Part shown: piece after piece, positions 10,868 to 24,500 of the stretch | Numbering within the stretch: the first letter of the stretch is position 1 | Layout of the letters: each line of letters starts with the position of its first letter | Program-made: the position numbers and the translations under genes | The notes under the pieces: model-generated | Database searches by the model: none | What the model saw: only the letters and a program-made list of their open reading frames with translations | What the model was told of the DNA's origin: nothing | Source of the DNA: Rotaria macrura | Lineage: Eukaryota; Rotifera; Eurotatoria; Philodinida; Philodinidae | Reading direction: 5' to 3' | Assembly (NCBI GenBank): GCA_900239685.1 | Contig: OENT01000916.1 | Coordinates: 1-64,000, forward strand | DNA: 64,000 nt

Positions 10868-12478
10868 CTATATATCCAAAATCATTTTGACACATAGTAC
10901 TACTTCATTATGAGGTTCATTTTGTGAAATTCTGCTATCATCCATGTTAAACCTCATGCCAATTTCAACACTCTCCGATTTATCAATAAGAGCGTATTCA
11001 TTTCGTACTGATACATTCTGATTGATTTCGTGCACATGCTCATTCTCAAAGTTACAGATAATTAATGGTGTTTCTTGTTCATTAGATTTTGCCCAGATCA
11101 AAATACAAGAATTATTTTCAATAATACAATTAATTGGAATTGCAAACCATTTGAATGTTTCTGATTCGTAACTTGTTACATGAATTGTTTCTGTTTGAAT
11201 TAAAATATTATCTGAATTTAAAATGTAGACACTAAGATCATTATCAGCAAGATTCGATTTTACACGTACGGCTTGGAATGTTAATGGTGAGGTTAAATAG
11301 AAACGGTAGCCATAAGCATACATGCCGTCAAGTGCAATACTCTCACCATCATCGCATGAGTAAAAGATTTTAAGCAACGGTTGAATTTGATTTGTATCAG
11401 CCAATAACGATTCTACAGATAATTTGCCCAAGTTTTTTAATAGCTCTTTGATATTTGATAGATTATCGTCGGGAACAAAACGAACGATGTCGAACATACA
11501 CTCTTCAATTAGTTGCTCGTATTGTTCCTCGATTAATTTATTATAGGTAATCAAATCATCTTTCATTTTAATAACATGGTGAAGATTTGTTGAATCACAC
11601 ATTTGTCTCGTCAATAATATTCCAATCAAAACAGTCTTCAGTTGTTCATCGATATCTTCCTGTCGTTGCTTAAGAATCGGCTCATACATAGTCTTATTTC
11701 TGTCTACTTCAGTGATCAGTTGTTTTTTCTGTATTTCAATAAGAGTTTGAAGATTCAACATTATTCCTTCGATATCCATCTTTGATCGAATATACGCTTT
11801 CTGATGTTTTTCATTAGCCATTTGTGCCGTTTTGAACAGTGATTCTAACTTCTCCTTCATTGAACGCAATCGTTGCATGGACGAGTCGAACTTTTCCTTT
11901 GCTTCTTGAGCCATATCATGTAACGTCACAAATGCATGCTGTTTATGTTCATACAAAAGGCAATCACTGCAAACCAATGACTTGCAATCGATGCACCAAT
12001 ATTTCACTTTTTCGTCTTCATGTTCAGTACATTGAATTTTCGACTCCTCATTGATGAGAACTTTGATTTCGTGTGTTTCGAATTCTTCCAGACCATGGTT
12101 GTCTTTCAGACATAATGTGCAGTAGGATTTCGAGCAAGTTTTGCAGACATAATCAGATAAAATCTGTTGACAATTTTGACACTTGATAATTTCTATTGTA
12201 GATGATTTGTATTCCGATTGTCGGATATGTTCAACAAAATCTTTAGCTATTCTATTTGATGGCAATGTGTCGATATTGGACAAATCAAATGTTGTTTGGT
12301 CACGCATAGGACAATAGACAGTGCCTTTTTGGCATAGAAATTTCAGGCATCCATAGCAGAATGTATGGGAGCAAGGAAGTACACGAGGATCTGTATAATA
12401 GTCCAAACATATGGCACATCTGGCAAGACTTTCTAAGGCATCCTTCTCGATTTCAGTGCGATTATGAGTGGTTGCCAT
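10868..12478 (-). CDS. TRIM-type RING/B-box/coiled-coil protein, putative E3 ubiquitin ligase
   Basis: This is a single uninterrupted frame of 536 residues. Residues 21-59 form a C3HC4 RING finger (CAICLDYYTDPRVLPCSHTF, then CYGC and CPM). A first B-box-like zinc motif spans about 100-137 (CQNC, VCKTC, YCTLC) and a canonical B-box 2 spans about 150-187 (CTEHEDEKVKYWC, CSDC, H-rich end). Residues about 190-350 are a Lys/Glu/Gln-rich coiled coil, which in TRIM proteins drives antiparallel dimers. Residues about 370-536 look beta-rich but resemble neither a clear SPRY nor NHL domain. TRIM proteins of this layout usually act as cytoplasmic E3 ubiquitin ligases, the C-terminal domain choosing the substrate. 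The start ATG at 12478 gives a short N-terminus before the RING, as is usual. All visible zinc ligands are intact, so it appears functional. Substrate unknown. Confidence 0.9.
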   Translation of the reverse strand: MATTHNRTEIEKDALESLARCAICLDYYTDPRVLPCSHTFCYGCLKFLCQKGTVYCPMRDQTTFDLSNIDTLPSNRIAKDFVEHIRQSEYKSSTIEIIKCQNCQQILSDYVCKTCSKSYCTLCLKDNHGLEEFETHEIKVLINEESKIQCTEHEDEKVKYWCIDCKSLVCSDCLLYEHKQHAFVTLHDMAQEAKEKFDSSMQRLRSMKEKLESLFKTAQMANEKHQKAYIRSKMDIEGIMLNLQTLIEIQKKQLITEVDRNKTMYEPILKQRQEDIDEQLKTVLIGILLTRQMCDSTNLHHVIKMKDDLITYNKLIEEQYEQLIEECMFDIVRFVPDDNLSNIKELLKNLGKLSVESLLADTNQIQPLLKIFYSCDDGESIALDGMYAYGYRFYLTSPLTFQAVRVKSNLADNDLSVYILNSDNILIQTETIHVTSYESETFKWFAIPINCIIENNSCILIWAKSNEQETPLIICNFENEHVHEINQNVSVRNEYALIDKSESVEIGMRFNMDDSRISQNEPHNEVVLCVKMILDI

Positions 12479-15400
12479 TTTTGTTTCGAATTTAATCGTA
12501 GTGCTGTATGAATTTTGTCGAAAAAGACTTTGAATTTTAATAGAAACAAACAGAATGAGTATCCCATATCTTTCACGTGGCGAAATCTTTTTTCCTTATC
12601 ATCTGTCGTACCGATCTAAACAATAAATCATGATGATTCACCCATCGAAATAGTGATGAAATTACTTGGATAGCAACGTCGTTGATAAAGTTGAAAGTAT
12701 TATCGAATCGTTAAAATTCAACGGTTTTAATGAAAGTATCATCATGCCACAGCATTATTATTGAGCCGGCTTCATTTTAACACAAGGACTAAGGACGCAC
12801 TAGAGTATTGTTGTTATCAATGAAAAATCGAAACTTGCAATCAAAATAATGCAACTGTAATAAATACTATTTCAGATCGTTCTTTTTCGGACAATATATA
12901 TATACCTCCATCATATTGGTAACGTCAACAACTTTCACAGAGAGAAGATATGAGCGCATATGGGTAAAAGTTGATCGAGAAAAGACTCAAGCTGTAGTCA
13001 TTATTACTTCCATACAAAAAATGCACAGGTTTTCCTTCAATAGGTTCGAATAAACAAACAAGGCTAAGGATGTGAATGATAATATTGTCTTTCTTTTCTC
13101 TTGTGCTCACACTCTTATCCTCTTCTCATGTTAGACTATGTTGCCAATGAGAGAATATGATATCTTCACTATATATTTTTGGTACACATAAACTCGGCGA
13201 TATGCAAGCATATTTAGTGATTTGGTATTCTAATTTTTTTTTCAATCAAGATTTCAATAATTATTATATAAAACAATTTTTTATTGACACAATCATATTT
13301 CAACTCATCTCATCAACGTCAAATTAAATTTTAATCCAATGAAAGATTTACACGAGCTGCAATCAGATAAAACTGTATGCATATAGAACGGCTCTTGCTT
13401 GAGAAGATAATCGATGAACCAAACGAGTTATTACTCTTTTTTCCTTGGTTTAAGGTTCCATTTCTTTCATATGAAAACAAATCCTCATAAAAATGCTTAT
13501 GCTTCTTTGTCACTTCAAAAATGTCAATAGATATCACTTACCGATGAGCATATTCAATGTGGGGATAGATCTTCAAGCGAATCACTAAACATACCTGATT
13601 TGTGATAATAAAACTGCCTGGATTATGAAATTATTGTTGAATACTATTGATATTTATAAAAGAATAAAATTCACTACCATTACGAAATGTTCGACAACAG
13701 AAATCTTCAAGTCGGCTGACTGCACGAAGTGTAGGAGTCGACTTATTCTATTCATATAGGTTAGTTACCATGGACAATTCTTCTTCGTCTTCCTCAATCT
13801 TCTCCTTCTCGACGCATGAGTCCCGATTTAAGTCAGACAATCGTTCTCAATATTTGAATATCATGTTCAGTGGCAAAAAGCTTGGCAGGATCCAGAGAAC
13901 GGGCCGAGTGCACATCTGAAATCCATTTTTCGAAATTCGGCATCAGCCGGGAGATATACGATATTTGGAAAACAATAATTAATAGCTGATACTTTCCTTA
14001 GATGGCATCTGCTGAGATTTTGATATACCAGATGTCATATAGAGTCGTGCTCTGTAAAAAAAATAGGTACACTATACCAAATCTTTTCAAATGCCACAGA
14101 AGCTACGAAACCTAAAATGGTTCTTCTCGTCGATATATGGACGGAACATTTACTATGAAACCATTTTAACATCTGAAAGGACTAAAAAAAGAATCAGTAC
14201 CAAAAAGAAAGAAAACTCCAGGTTCAAGACGAGCTCTGATTTGGTTTGCTGCGAAATCTTTACTGTTTCGTTTTCCGCGTAATTGGCTCGATCTTTTTGA
14301 TACCGAATACTTTTCTTCTCGCGGATTTTAAAATGGCTTCATAGTAAAGGTTCTGCCCATGTATCCATCAGAGGAGCTGTTTTGGATTCCGCAGCTTCCG
14401 CAACAATTTTAAAGATCCATAGGCTAGGTTAAAATGAACGTTGTGTCTGCAATCAGCTGACATTCCAGCCTGCGCATAGCACTGAATGGTACTGTAGTCA
14501 TATTTAAGATTACGTGTTGAGTTGAAGTAGAATAATCTTTCCTGTTACAGATTTAACTGCTGCTTGATTTCAATCCTCTCTTGACCATTATGGTAGGATG
14601 CAGCCGTCTGGTTGTAGTTAATCCGATAAAAATAATACTTTTGAACAAAAGCTAGGTTTTTTTTTCTTCATAGTTACTATCTTCTGATATTTTTACTTAG
14701 CTCTGTAATATCATCCGTTAATTGAATGATGTTTTATTTTTAGAAAAGCGTTCTCATATCAAAGGTTCTATGTCGTATGAGGAACTTTTTACAATGAGAT
14801 GTAGAAACATAGTTTAGAAATTCGCCAACCGAGGAAACCTCCACTAACAATTTTTGGTTCCAGTCCTATTCGTACATACGTACTTCAAGTATTCAAACAG
14901 GAGGGGTGATTGTGGATATGCCATGAAAAGAAATCCATACATTCATATTCTAATTAATTACCGTCATATGTGTATCGTCATGCTCTCACATAAAACAGAA
15001 ACGAATAGCGCACAATTCATGTCGTCATTTTTGGAAAATGTTCTACTTTGAAGGGATTGATTTTCGATTCAGTGGCATTTCAGCATAGAGGGGATAGTTC
15101 TTTTCCTTGATGTTTTTTTGACTTTGCAATATTGAAAATTCCGAGGCTAATTCGATTTTGCTCTATCTATTACTTTGAAAGCTCAAAACTATTTCTAAGG
15201 AATTTACCGGCCGTAGCAATGGAAGAAAGTTTGAATAAAATACTGCATAGAAAGTTTGAATATAGAAATAGATGAATTTATTTTAATCTTTCATCACTTC
15301 ATACAGGTGCGATTCGACTCATTCGACCTGAAATCAGATTAAGAGAATACGATTGTATGAAAGCTGAATGATGGTGTTGTTAGATTTTCATCGCGACAAC

Positions 15401-16182
15401 TACGATCTCTTCAATGTACACATCTACACTTTTACATCGATCATAAATAACGAGATGAAACTTTGTTACACATGTAGCCGAAGAACCAGAACATCGATGT
15501 AAACTTCCTATAGGTGCAAGTATGAGTAGATGAATGATATTTGTCTTCATCTAGTTCAATTTTCATATGTATCAATACACTCAACAAGAGTAGCCATTCA
15601 TTAGTTTAGTAGTAATTCTACCGGGAATGACGAGACTCCTATTCTTTTCTATTGAAATATTGTATCGAATTTGAATCAATCTCGTTGAGTGATGAATATT
15701 TTACTATTGAATGCTTCCCCGAACTACCTACATTTCTCTTGATTCGATTACATTAACAACTTGACCCTAATGATAATATTTTGATGTTTTTTATTTGTAT
15801 ATATTCACAATTCTAATGGTTTTGCTAAAACAGAAAAAAAATTAAGGACGCACACAGTGATCATATCGAACGAATAATATGAACTTGTTGGCTACACGTA
15901 TCCTTAACGGTGTCTTAGGATCCATTGGTTTCGAATACTAATTGTTATGGATATGAACAACGATGCTATCTAGAAATGAGAAGAGAGGCGCCTTTTGTGG
16001 ACTAACGCTAACAAAGACTCTTTTTTACTAAGTTGAAGAACAAATATTTTAATTGATAAACTACACATACCAAAAAGAAATTTCAAATAAAATAATCATT
16101 TTATTTAGTCTTGATATATGGCAACTGAAAACATTCTTGATAATCTGATAGGAATCTTACACTTGGACTCCTGAATTAATAT
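12479..16182. other. Intergenic; no gene recognised
   Basis: The first few hundred bases upstream of 12478 should contain the TRIM promoter. The rest is AT-rich with short frames only (for example 13331-13537 minus, 14091-14282 plus, 14854-15051 plus), none with protein-like features or splice support. Confidence 0.5.
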
Positions 16183-16884
16183 ATGGGCACGGCCAAGGAT
16201 CAGCGCTCTCGTCTGGGGAAGTTTTAAAATTGGAAAGCGATAGAGAACGTTCCGAAAATCAGAAGTTTTCTATCAACAGAATATCAAACTTGTTGTAAAC
16301 TACGAGAGGAGTGATATANGGAAGGTTTTATGAGATTTTATTGTAAGAATAAAACTAATATATTGGAAAGATAAGACAGCTTTTATGGTACTCTTGTATC
16401 AGAAAAGCAGACCAGTTTTATCTTTATGGTTTGAAATGGTAAGCTATGAAACTTTCCTCTGCAGACATTAAAGAAAATATGAAATTCCGAAACAAAATGA
16501 AATTCCGTAACGAGCGATATGTTAAGCTTTTTTATTTGATGAAGGAAAAGTGGATCAGAAGCGACCTGATATTCTACCAGGTTCTTAGCAGCTCAAAAAC
16601 TTTTGAATGCAACATTCATTTGAATTCTTCGTTCTTTCGTATAAAAATGATTTTCTCGTAGTCACTCCAAAAAAGATTACATTTTTTTGAAATTCCGTAA
16701 CGGTTACTTTTTTTGATATGACTCTGTTGCAGTAGAAGAGAAACGAATGAAATCTTTATTGATGATAGATCTAAACAAGCTCTATTTCTGATAAAAATTT
16801 CCGAAAATTTGCTTATATTACAAAGAAGTTACCAAGAATTCAATCTCAAAAACTGAAATTCCGTAACGCTTGGCCGTGCCGATA
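16183..16884. mobile_element. About 700-bp element with GGCACGGCCAAG termini and internal direct repeats
   Basis: GGCACGGCCAAG at 16186-16197 is matched by its reverse complement CTTGGCCGTGCC at 16869-16880, both flanked by ATAT. Inside, the sequence TGAAATTCCGTAACG or a close variant occurs as a direct repeat near 16480, 16498, 16690 and 16854, the last directly next to the right terminus. Such repeats often serve as transposase-binding sites in Tc1/mariner-type elements. No transposase frame is present. The window's single ambiguous base (16319) lies inside. Confidence 0.55.
16319..16319. other. Ambiguous base (n) in the assembly
   Basis: The only non-ACGT character in the window. It lies inside the repeat element at 16183-16884, where assembly uncertainty is expected. 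Confidence 0.95.
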
Positions 16885-19800
16885 TATCTAATCTAATCTG
16901 ATACTTTTTTTCATTATGTATTGTAATTCTGTTCACAGAAAAGAACAATGCTCATCATACTAACAGATCTAATTTTACAAAGAAACTATTTAGACTTTAG
17001 TTGGAAGTCAAGAAAATGAATAGAATAATGATTTAAAGTTGTTCTACTTGATGAATAATACGTTCAGCACTTCTAAGGTAAGTTAAATTTCATCCATGAA
17101 GTTCGAACCAATGATTAATTTCTCGAATCCAGGACTACATCTACATTCATATCATAGAGAGCAATATGATGCATAGTATTCATCTGATTTTTTTATACAT
17201 CCTACGGATTGTGGTATGCTTTAATGTGCATCGATCCTGAAATAGAGATTTCGACTTGATCTCCTTACATAGCCGATATCAGAGTTCTAAATTTAATTTA
17301 GGACCAATTCAAATTCATGAAATTTTATCAAGATATTTTATTGCTTATGATACAGTACAGCAATTTACGTTGAAATTCTATTTTTCAGACTATTTTTCAT
17401 TTTCTGAGAGAGTAAACATTTTGTTAACTCAATAAATCAACAGAACTTCGCTGCCAATAACTTGAGATTACTATCGTCTATAGTTCTTCTTCGAAGTATC
17501 ATAGCTCATTTCGTCCGACATGAAGTCATGATTCTGAATAGTATTCGACTAAGTGCTTATGAAACTATCAACTCCATGTATTCTTTTAATGTATGTAAAA
17601 CACTATTGATTTGATAACTTGAAAAATAATGGTATGGACGCTGTATGTAAAAAGCATTCAGAAATCTTATGTTGTACATCGATTGTATTGATCTTGGATT
17701 ATTGTCTTTCTGAGTTTTCAACCAGATTTCTCGATTGTTTTATTTTAGTATGTTTGTCTTTAATTCTGTATATAACAATTAATTGGATTCAATGTATCTA
17801 TCTTTCTGGAGCATGCCAACTTCAATTCATCTAAATGAATTCTGTCGACAGATGGAGTTAATGTACAATTATAGAAAACGAAAATCTTTGATAGTTCTTT
17901 CAGAAAATATCACATGTTTTATTAAGTATTTTTCTTAATAATATCCTTCATAATAGTTATAAGCAAGTGAAAGCGCAAATCAATTTTCATTGGATCATCA
18001 ATAATGCTTATTGTGTTTGTTTGATGATCGTGCATGTGTTCTCTGTCTCTCTCTTTTAGCTTATCTTGTCTCATCAATTATTGTCTTTCTTTTTCAACGT
18101 CAAAGATTTTTCCATTAATTAATAAATCAATGATTTGGATCCTGCTATTAAATACGCAATCTTCGTGCAGAATATTTCTAAATAAATAAATAAATAAATA
18201 ATTATTTGTTTAATTCAACAAACCATTCTTTTCTTTTCAATATTAAGTCTCAAATGATTACCGGTAAGAAACATCGAACAGATAATGGTGGACAAGAATA
18301 AAACCAACTGAAGACTAAAAGTCTTCCTTCCTCTTCCCCTTTCTCTCTCTTTCTCAGCTCATGAAAAACAAAAAAACAAGAGTTTTAACTTGGTATGGTT
18401 TGAAACATAACTATCTTATCTTCGTGACTTTTGATTCGAAAAAAAAAACTCAAATCTGGTTATATCCATTAAGCTCATTAGTATTTTACATAATGTATAT
18501 ATACATATACAAGTCATTTTCATAAAATAATGAGTCGAACATAGATGTATGTACGAAGATCGTTATTTTCATGGTTTGTGTTATAGTCAACCGAACATTT
18601 CATGAGTTTGTTTTGATTCATATATATATATATATATATATACATATACGAATGTGAATATACGTATGAACATTATTGATGAATGACCGAAGTGCGTAAT
18701 ATCTTTTATCGCTTGTTCTCTTTGTATATTTTTGACGATAAAGATCCTCTCTTTTCTTCTACGCTTCACGCAATTGTCTATCCCATTAAAGGGCATGCAA
18801 AGATATGTATACATCAATGCGTATTCGTCGACAACGTATACATATGTATACATATATATGTATATATATATACATACATACATACATATATATATATATA
18901 TACATATATTGGCCGTAGTCAAGCGTTTCGCTTTTATGACCAATAATACAAATACTGTTCATAGTCTCATTCACTTGGAACGATTGATCAAGGATAATGA
19001 TAGAAGATACGTAGTTGTACATATTATTTTGACGTACTTTTTGTTTTCCTCGAGTACTGCTATATTTTTTCTTTTATTCTTGAATCAAATAAGTAAGTAT
19101 TATAGTAATCTTTAACTCATTTGTCAAGTTATTCTCTCATAATGTATAAATATATATGTGCTTATAGTTCTCCTTCATCTAGATAATAAGATTTTCACTA
19201 TTATCTTAATTGTTATGTTAACAATCGAATAAAGTTGATTAAATCAAAATAAAAACTTTGCTTTTAATCATATATAGCAATACTCAATGTGATTCTGTTG
19301 TCTAAAATGTTTTGTCTTGTCATTGGTCTCCTAATGAATGACGCTGTCATTTTTCTTTTTTCCTTCTTCTGGCTTGTCTGATGGATAGGTCGTTTTTTAT
19401 ATTAAAGCGATGAACGTTAGCTCTTCTTCAGACCATGAATTTTCTTTTTGGTTTTTTCTCTTATCTCTTCCTCACTCTCGTTACTCTCTCTCTCTCGACA
19501 CATACGAGACAGCTGAATCTATTCATTCGAGGTTGTTTTTATATTAATAATACTTTGCATAGCAAGTATAAACACAGGAGAGGAAATAGGAAAAAGTCTT
19601 AATCGTATTTTTATAATTCATTTAACATTATTGTCACACAATATTCATTTTTTTTTATTGATTTTATATTTTTAACAGCAGAAAATTGATCTCGTATGAG
19701 CAAAGATATGAAGAGAAAATGAAAGAATCATCTATTTTCTTATAGATTAATAAATAAAAGAGTTTTCGCATAAAATCGTTCATAGCAAATCAATCAATCA

Positions 19801-20171
19801 TGGATAATGCATCGTATTTACTACTCTCTTTTGTTCTCTTCCTTTATTTATAGGCTTTCGATTATTATACACCATTGATGGATGTGATTTATAATTGTCA
19901 AAATACTCAAGTATTGTTATGAATTTTGAGATGATACAGATAGTAGATATCAATTTCAACGTATATTTATCTTATCTTTTATTTCTTCTAGATCTCTTTG
20001 TTTTTACGCTCTACTATTAGTCATATTTTCTTTCCTTCTTTCCATTGTCATATGATTCTTCTTTGTTTGATAATGTGAGTTAGTATTGACTTTACGTTTT
20101 TAATACAATCAAACAAATCATTGTTACTCTTCTTTCAAAGGTAGTTTATATAAAATACTTCTATTACGATA
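16885..20171. other. Upstream region of liprin-alpha; no coding exon recognised
   Basis: Very AT-rich sequence with TAAA repeats (18180-18202), AT/CATA microsatellites (18620-18912) and pyrimidine-rich stretches (CTCTCT near 19490). It probably contains the main liprin promoter and 5' untranslated sequence, but the transcription start cannot be read from sequence alone. Overlapping frames in the microsatellite are artefacts. Confidence 0.45.
18620..18912. repeat. AT and CATA microsatellites
   Basis: An (AT)n run at 18620-18642 and a compound ATAC/CATA/AT array at about 18838-18912 lie about 200 bp apart. Several overlapping frames on both strands translate to Tyr/Ile repeats here and are not genes. 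Confidence 0.85.
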
Positions 20172-21557
20172 ATGTATGCCGATATGATTTGTGATGTTAT
20201 GCCACCGATACCTGAGGATGGTAGCAGCAGTAATAGTGGCTTCAATCATGATGATATTGAATCAGATAATGGGGATGAACCTCAAACGAATATTGAACAG
20301 TTAATGGTATCAATGCTTGAAGAACGTGATAAAGTAAACCAATAGCGTTCGTCTAGTATAGTACAATTGTTTGTTTTTACTTCTCTGGATATAGTTGCAA
20401 GAAAAATTACAAGAAAATGAAGAAAAATTAAACGATTCACAACAGAAATTAATTGATATTGAAAAGGAACGGGATATTTTACTACGACAATTATCATTAA
20501 ATGCACCACAGGTTTGTGTATATACATATATATATATATTTATATGTATAGTTTTTTTCCTTTATTACATTCGCTTATTGCAGTAAGTTTCGTTCGTTAT
20601 TAAACATTTGTTTACATTCATCTATGTAAAATGTAAACAACTGTTATGAATTTCCTTTTATAAAATCTTTCTGTATCGAACAAGGTTATATTTTCTTACT
20701 TACATATATATTTTTCTTGAGTACAATCATTATTACATGTGTTTACGTATTGTCGATGATACATGATGATCGTCCTTAATGATAAAAATTTATATTTCCT
20801 AAAACGGTATTCAATAGAAAAATAACCTTTCTTTTTTTTTCTTTGCATTTAAACTTGATCTTGAAACTTAATGCGCATACAGTTTCATAGTTATTTCCAT
20901 TGTTTGGCAGCATCTTTGGGAATAGATACAGATAATAATATTCGAATGTAATGCAATATAGATGATGAAATATTGATGTTCTGTCGTTTTTTTTTTCTTT
21001 TGTCCAAGAATAATGAAGACAAGAACGTGACATATGATAGGTCAATACATCTTATCATTTTTCACTACAAATTATTTAATAGAAAAAAGAGAACGAATAA
21101 AGAAGTACTCGTTCTTATAATAAAAATTCAATCGAACTTCATGACACTTTTTTTTATCCAACGGTGCCTATTTGCTTACGGCATTTCCTTGCTCATTACC
21201 TTCTCTGTTTGTAATCAGTTTCAATGAATGAAAGCCCTAAGTGGGTATAGCCATCTTATTCGTATATGTTGGCTAGAGGTATCATATCGACCTTCGACGT
21301 TATTCCTGGAGAAAATCATTGAGATTGGATCCATTAAAATATATTCAACAAATCGATCGTTTAAATACAAGGTCTTTTGATGACAGTGAATGATTACTGA
21401 TGACAGTGCTACCGTCAAGTAATGTTTGAAGTTGATGATTGAACTACTTCAGTAAACAAATCATCACGAGAATAATTTTCACTTCTATTTGTTTTTTCTA
21501 AGTATGGTAAAAGGAAATCAAAAAGAAAAAAAAGGACACAGAGTGAATGAGGCATGT

Positions 21558-21589
<32 letters not shown>

Positions 21590-24500
21590 GAGGGAGAAAC
21601 GGGAGAAAGAGAAGATCAACTTACGAACGGCAAATTCGTCGATTATTTAGTTCTACCGTTAATCGAGTACATACAGACATTCTCACGTCAATGTCTATTT
21701 GATCAATTGAAATATACATATATCATAAAAATTTATGGATCACTATAATTCGTTTCTTTTAAATACAAATCAATCTGATTATCTTATTAAAATGAGTTCA
21801 TCATCGAATCTTTACGATTATTTAACAAAGCATTTCGATAAAAGCGATGATGACATTAGTGATAATGATTTATCCATTGAAACAAATACAGTAACAATGG
21901 CAAGTTCAACAAGCAGTGATAGCGCAATTGTATCTGATGACGTCGACGATATCGATTTAACATACGATAAAGAATTGAAATATAGAAATTCATGGCCGAA
22001 AATGCTTCATAAAACCGCTACAACTAGTATCGGCATGTCACAATCATTCAATCGACTAAATCAACACAAAAAACAACTAGTACACTATGATAATGAAGTT
22101 TCCATATTAAAATATAAACAACCATTACCATGGACACATTCCAGATACTATGCTTTATATTCCGATAAGGTTTAAATACCAATATTGAATTGAGATATTT
22201 TTATGAAAAGAAATTTTAAAAAAGAATCTAGATAGACCACTATAACAAGACGAAAAGAAAACGATGATAGATGCTATTTGCTCTTGTTTTGTTTTAGGAT
22301 TATGTAACACTTGTTCGTGAATTGGCTCAATTACGTGAACAACTAATTGAAAAGGAAGATGAAGTGACAGAACTCAAAGCTGAGCGAAATAATACACGTG
22401 TAAATAGATAAATCCATTCGAAAGAATGTCTATCAAAACTATTGCTTGAAAAACAAAATGTTTGTTTGTTCATTTCCATTTAGTTATTACTCGAACATTT
22501 AGAACAACTTGTTGCACGACATGAGCGTTCTATACGAACTACAGTTATGCGTCGACAGGCTCAGGGCGTTTCATCGGAAGTTGAAGTACTTAAGGCACTT
22601 AAATCTTTATTTGAACATCATAAAGCATTGGATGAAAAAGTAAAAATTTCTATTTCTTTGATGTTTTTTTGTCAAGAAAAAGAATGCTAAGAACATTTCT
22701 TTTCAAGGTACGAGAACGGCTCAAAATTGAAATCGAAAAAAATATACAACTGAAAGATGAACTTGAACGAACCAAAACTGAAGTAAGAATATACACGTAT
22801 CGATCATCAAGAAATGCAATCAGTCAGAAAGATTTATGTTTCTATTATGTGTTAGGAAAGAGAGATATATCATTGTCGAGAAAGAAGGAAAAAAAGAGCT
22901 ACGCCTCATATCATTATGTTTTAAACATTGAAGTTGTATATAAATATGTTCTGATTTGCTTTTATTTAATAATACTAATGTTCACACATTGATCATTTTC
23001 AATCAATAGTCATATAAAATAGCTGACTAGGAATTTCATTTGTTTTCATTATAGAGAGAAAAACTATCGTAATCGACCTTGACTATTCATTGAGTTTGTC
23101 TTTAATAGGCAAATAAAAATATGATCCAACATGTTACAAAGAGGATACAGTCTATGTATCCCCTGTGAAAATGCTTTTTTTCCTGTCGTTGTGAATTTTA
23201 TCACTATTAGGAAAACTATGATAAACAGTTTTAACTATCAGAACTAACCATGACTCGGTTGATCGAAGATTAGAGATAATGTTGTTTCTTCATGGTTCTG
23301 ATAACTATTTTTTTCAATCATCATCACTTACACTATAATTCTATTTTGTCTTGTATATTACTTTACTTGTGTGCTTATTTCGTAAGATTTTTGTTTTGAT
23401 TAATGACATTGATAGAATAAATTGAAGAATATCTAACTGTATATTTCAGTTCCGGTTCGAAGAGAGTAGCTTTTTTCGAATCATCTGCATTGACAAGATT
23501 GATTCGCTAGTTAGTCAAGATTAGGTCAAGTACTGCTTGATTTTGTTTAAGGAAAAATATCTGTTGTAAGTCTTTTATCAATTTTATTAAATTTGAAAAA
23601 TTCAGTTGCTATGTAACATACTGTTCTATCTGCTATACTAACTTTGTTGATGGAACAGTTGAAAATAAATACAATTAATCATTTTTTTTCATATTGTTAT
23701 TAGTATTGAAATCGAAAGTTTTACGATGTAGTTTCTTTTGATTTTATTTTTCGTTACGGTTGAAAAGAACTCATGAATTACCTTGACACATAGAATTTGT
23801 TTTCGATCTTTTCTAACGATGTTTTTATTATTGTAAAATTTCGAATGTATATCATTCAAAATTGAAATATATTAAAAAATTTCCTATTTTTGTTAGTCTA
23901 AATAGTTACTGTTGTGCTTCGTATTAATTTACTCATCATTGAGTTTGTGATAATATGTAAGCATGTGTAATATGTTTAGCAAACTATTATGATTACGAGT
24001 GGATATTCATTCATTGTCATCGCTGTGAATGTGTTGTAGTTCCTTCAGGTGATGTCTTAGGATTCTATCAAATTACGTTTTGAACGAAAAGAAATACGGT
24101 CGAGATTTCCTTCTACACAGTACGTTTGACGACGCTCAAATTTGTGATGTTCCAATAACCTTAGGGAGAAAGTGAAGTGCATATTTTTTTAACTCCTTAA
24201 AATGTTGTTAGGATGAAATTCGGCAATGTATAACCATGGACACTACTGGAAAAAAGCGCGGTACTTGATGATGCTTCGAATATTATCCTTCTGCTCAGTT
24301 CTAGGAAGGATATATTTCAGAATAAGAAAAGCAAAACTCAGACAGAAAAATATGAAGTATGAACTTTTGAGGCAAAAGAGAACTTGTATGCCTAATTGAC
24401 GAATCTTCTATCACTCTTAAGGAATTATCTGGTGATGAGGCTTTTTGCTTTCAAAAGACTTCAGCAAGTATGCATCCTAAATTAACGAGTATACAATTGG

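Noticed and set aside
18587..19115. Overlapping frames of Tyr/Ile repeats on both strands
   Set aside because: They are translations of AT/CATA microsatellites.
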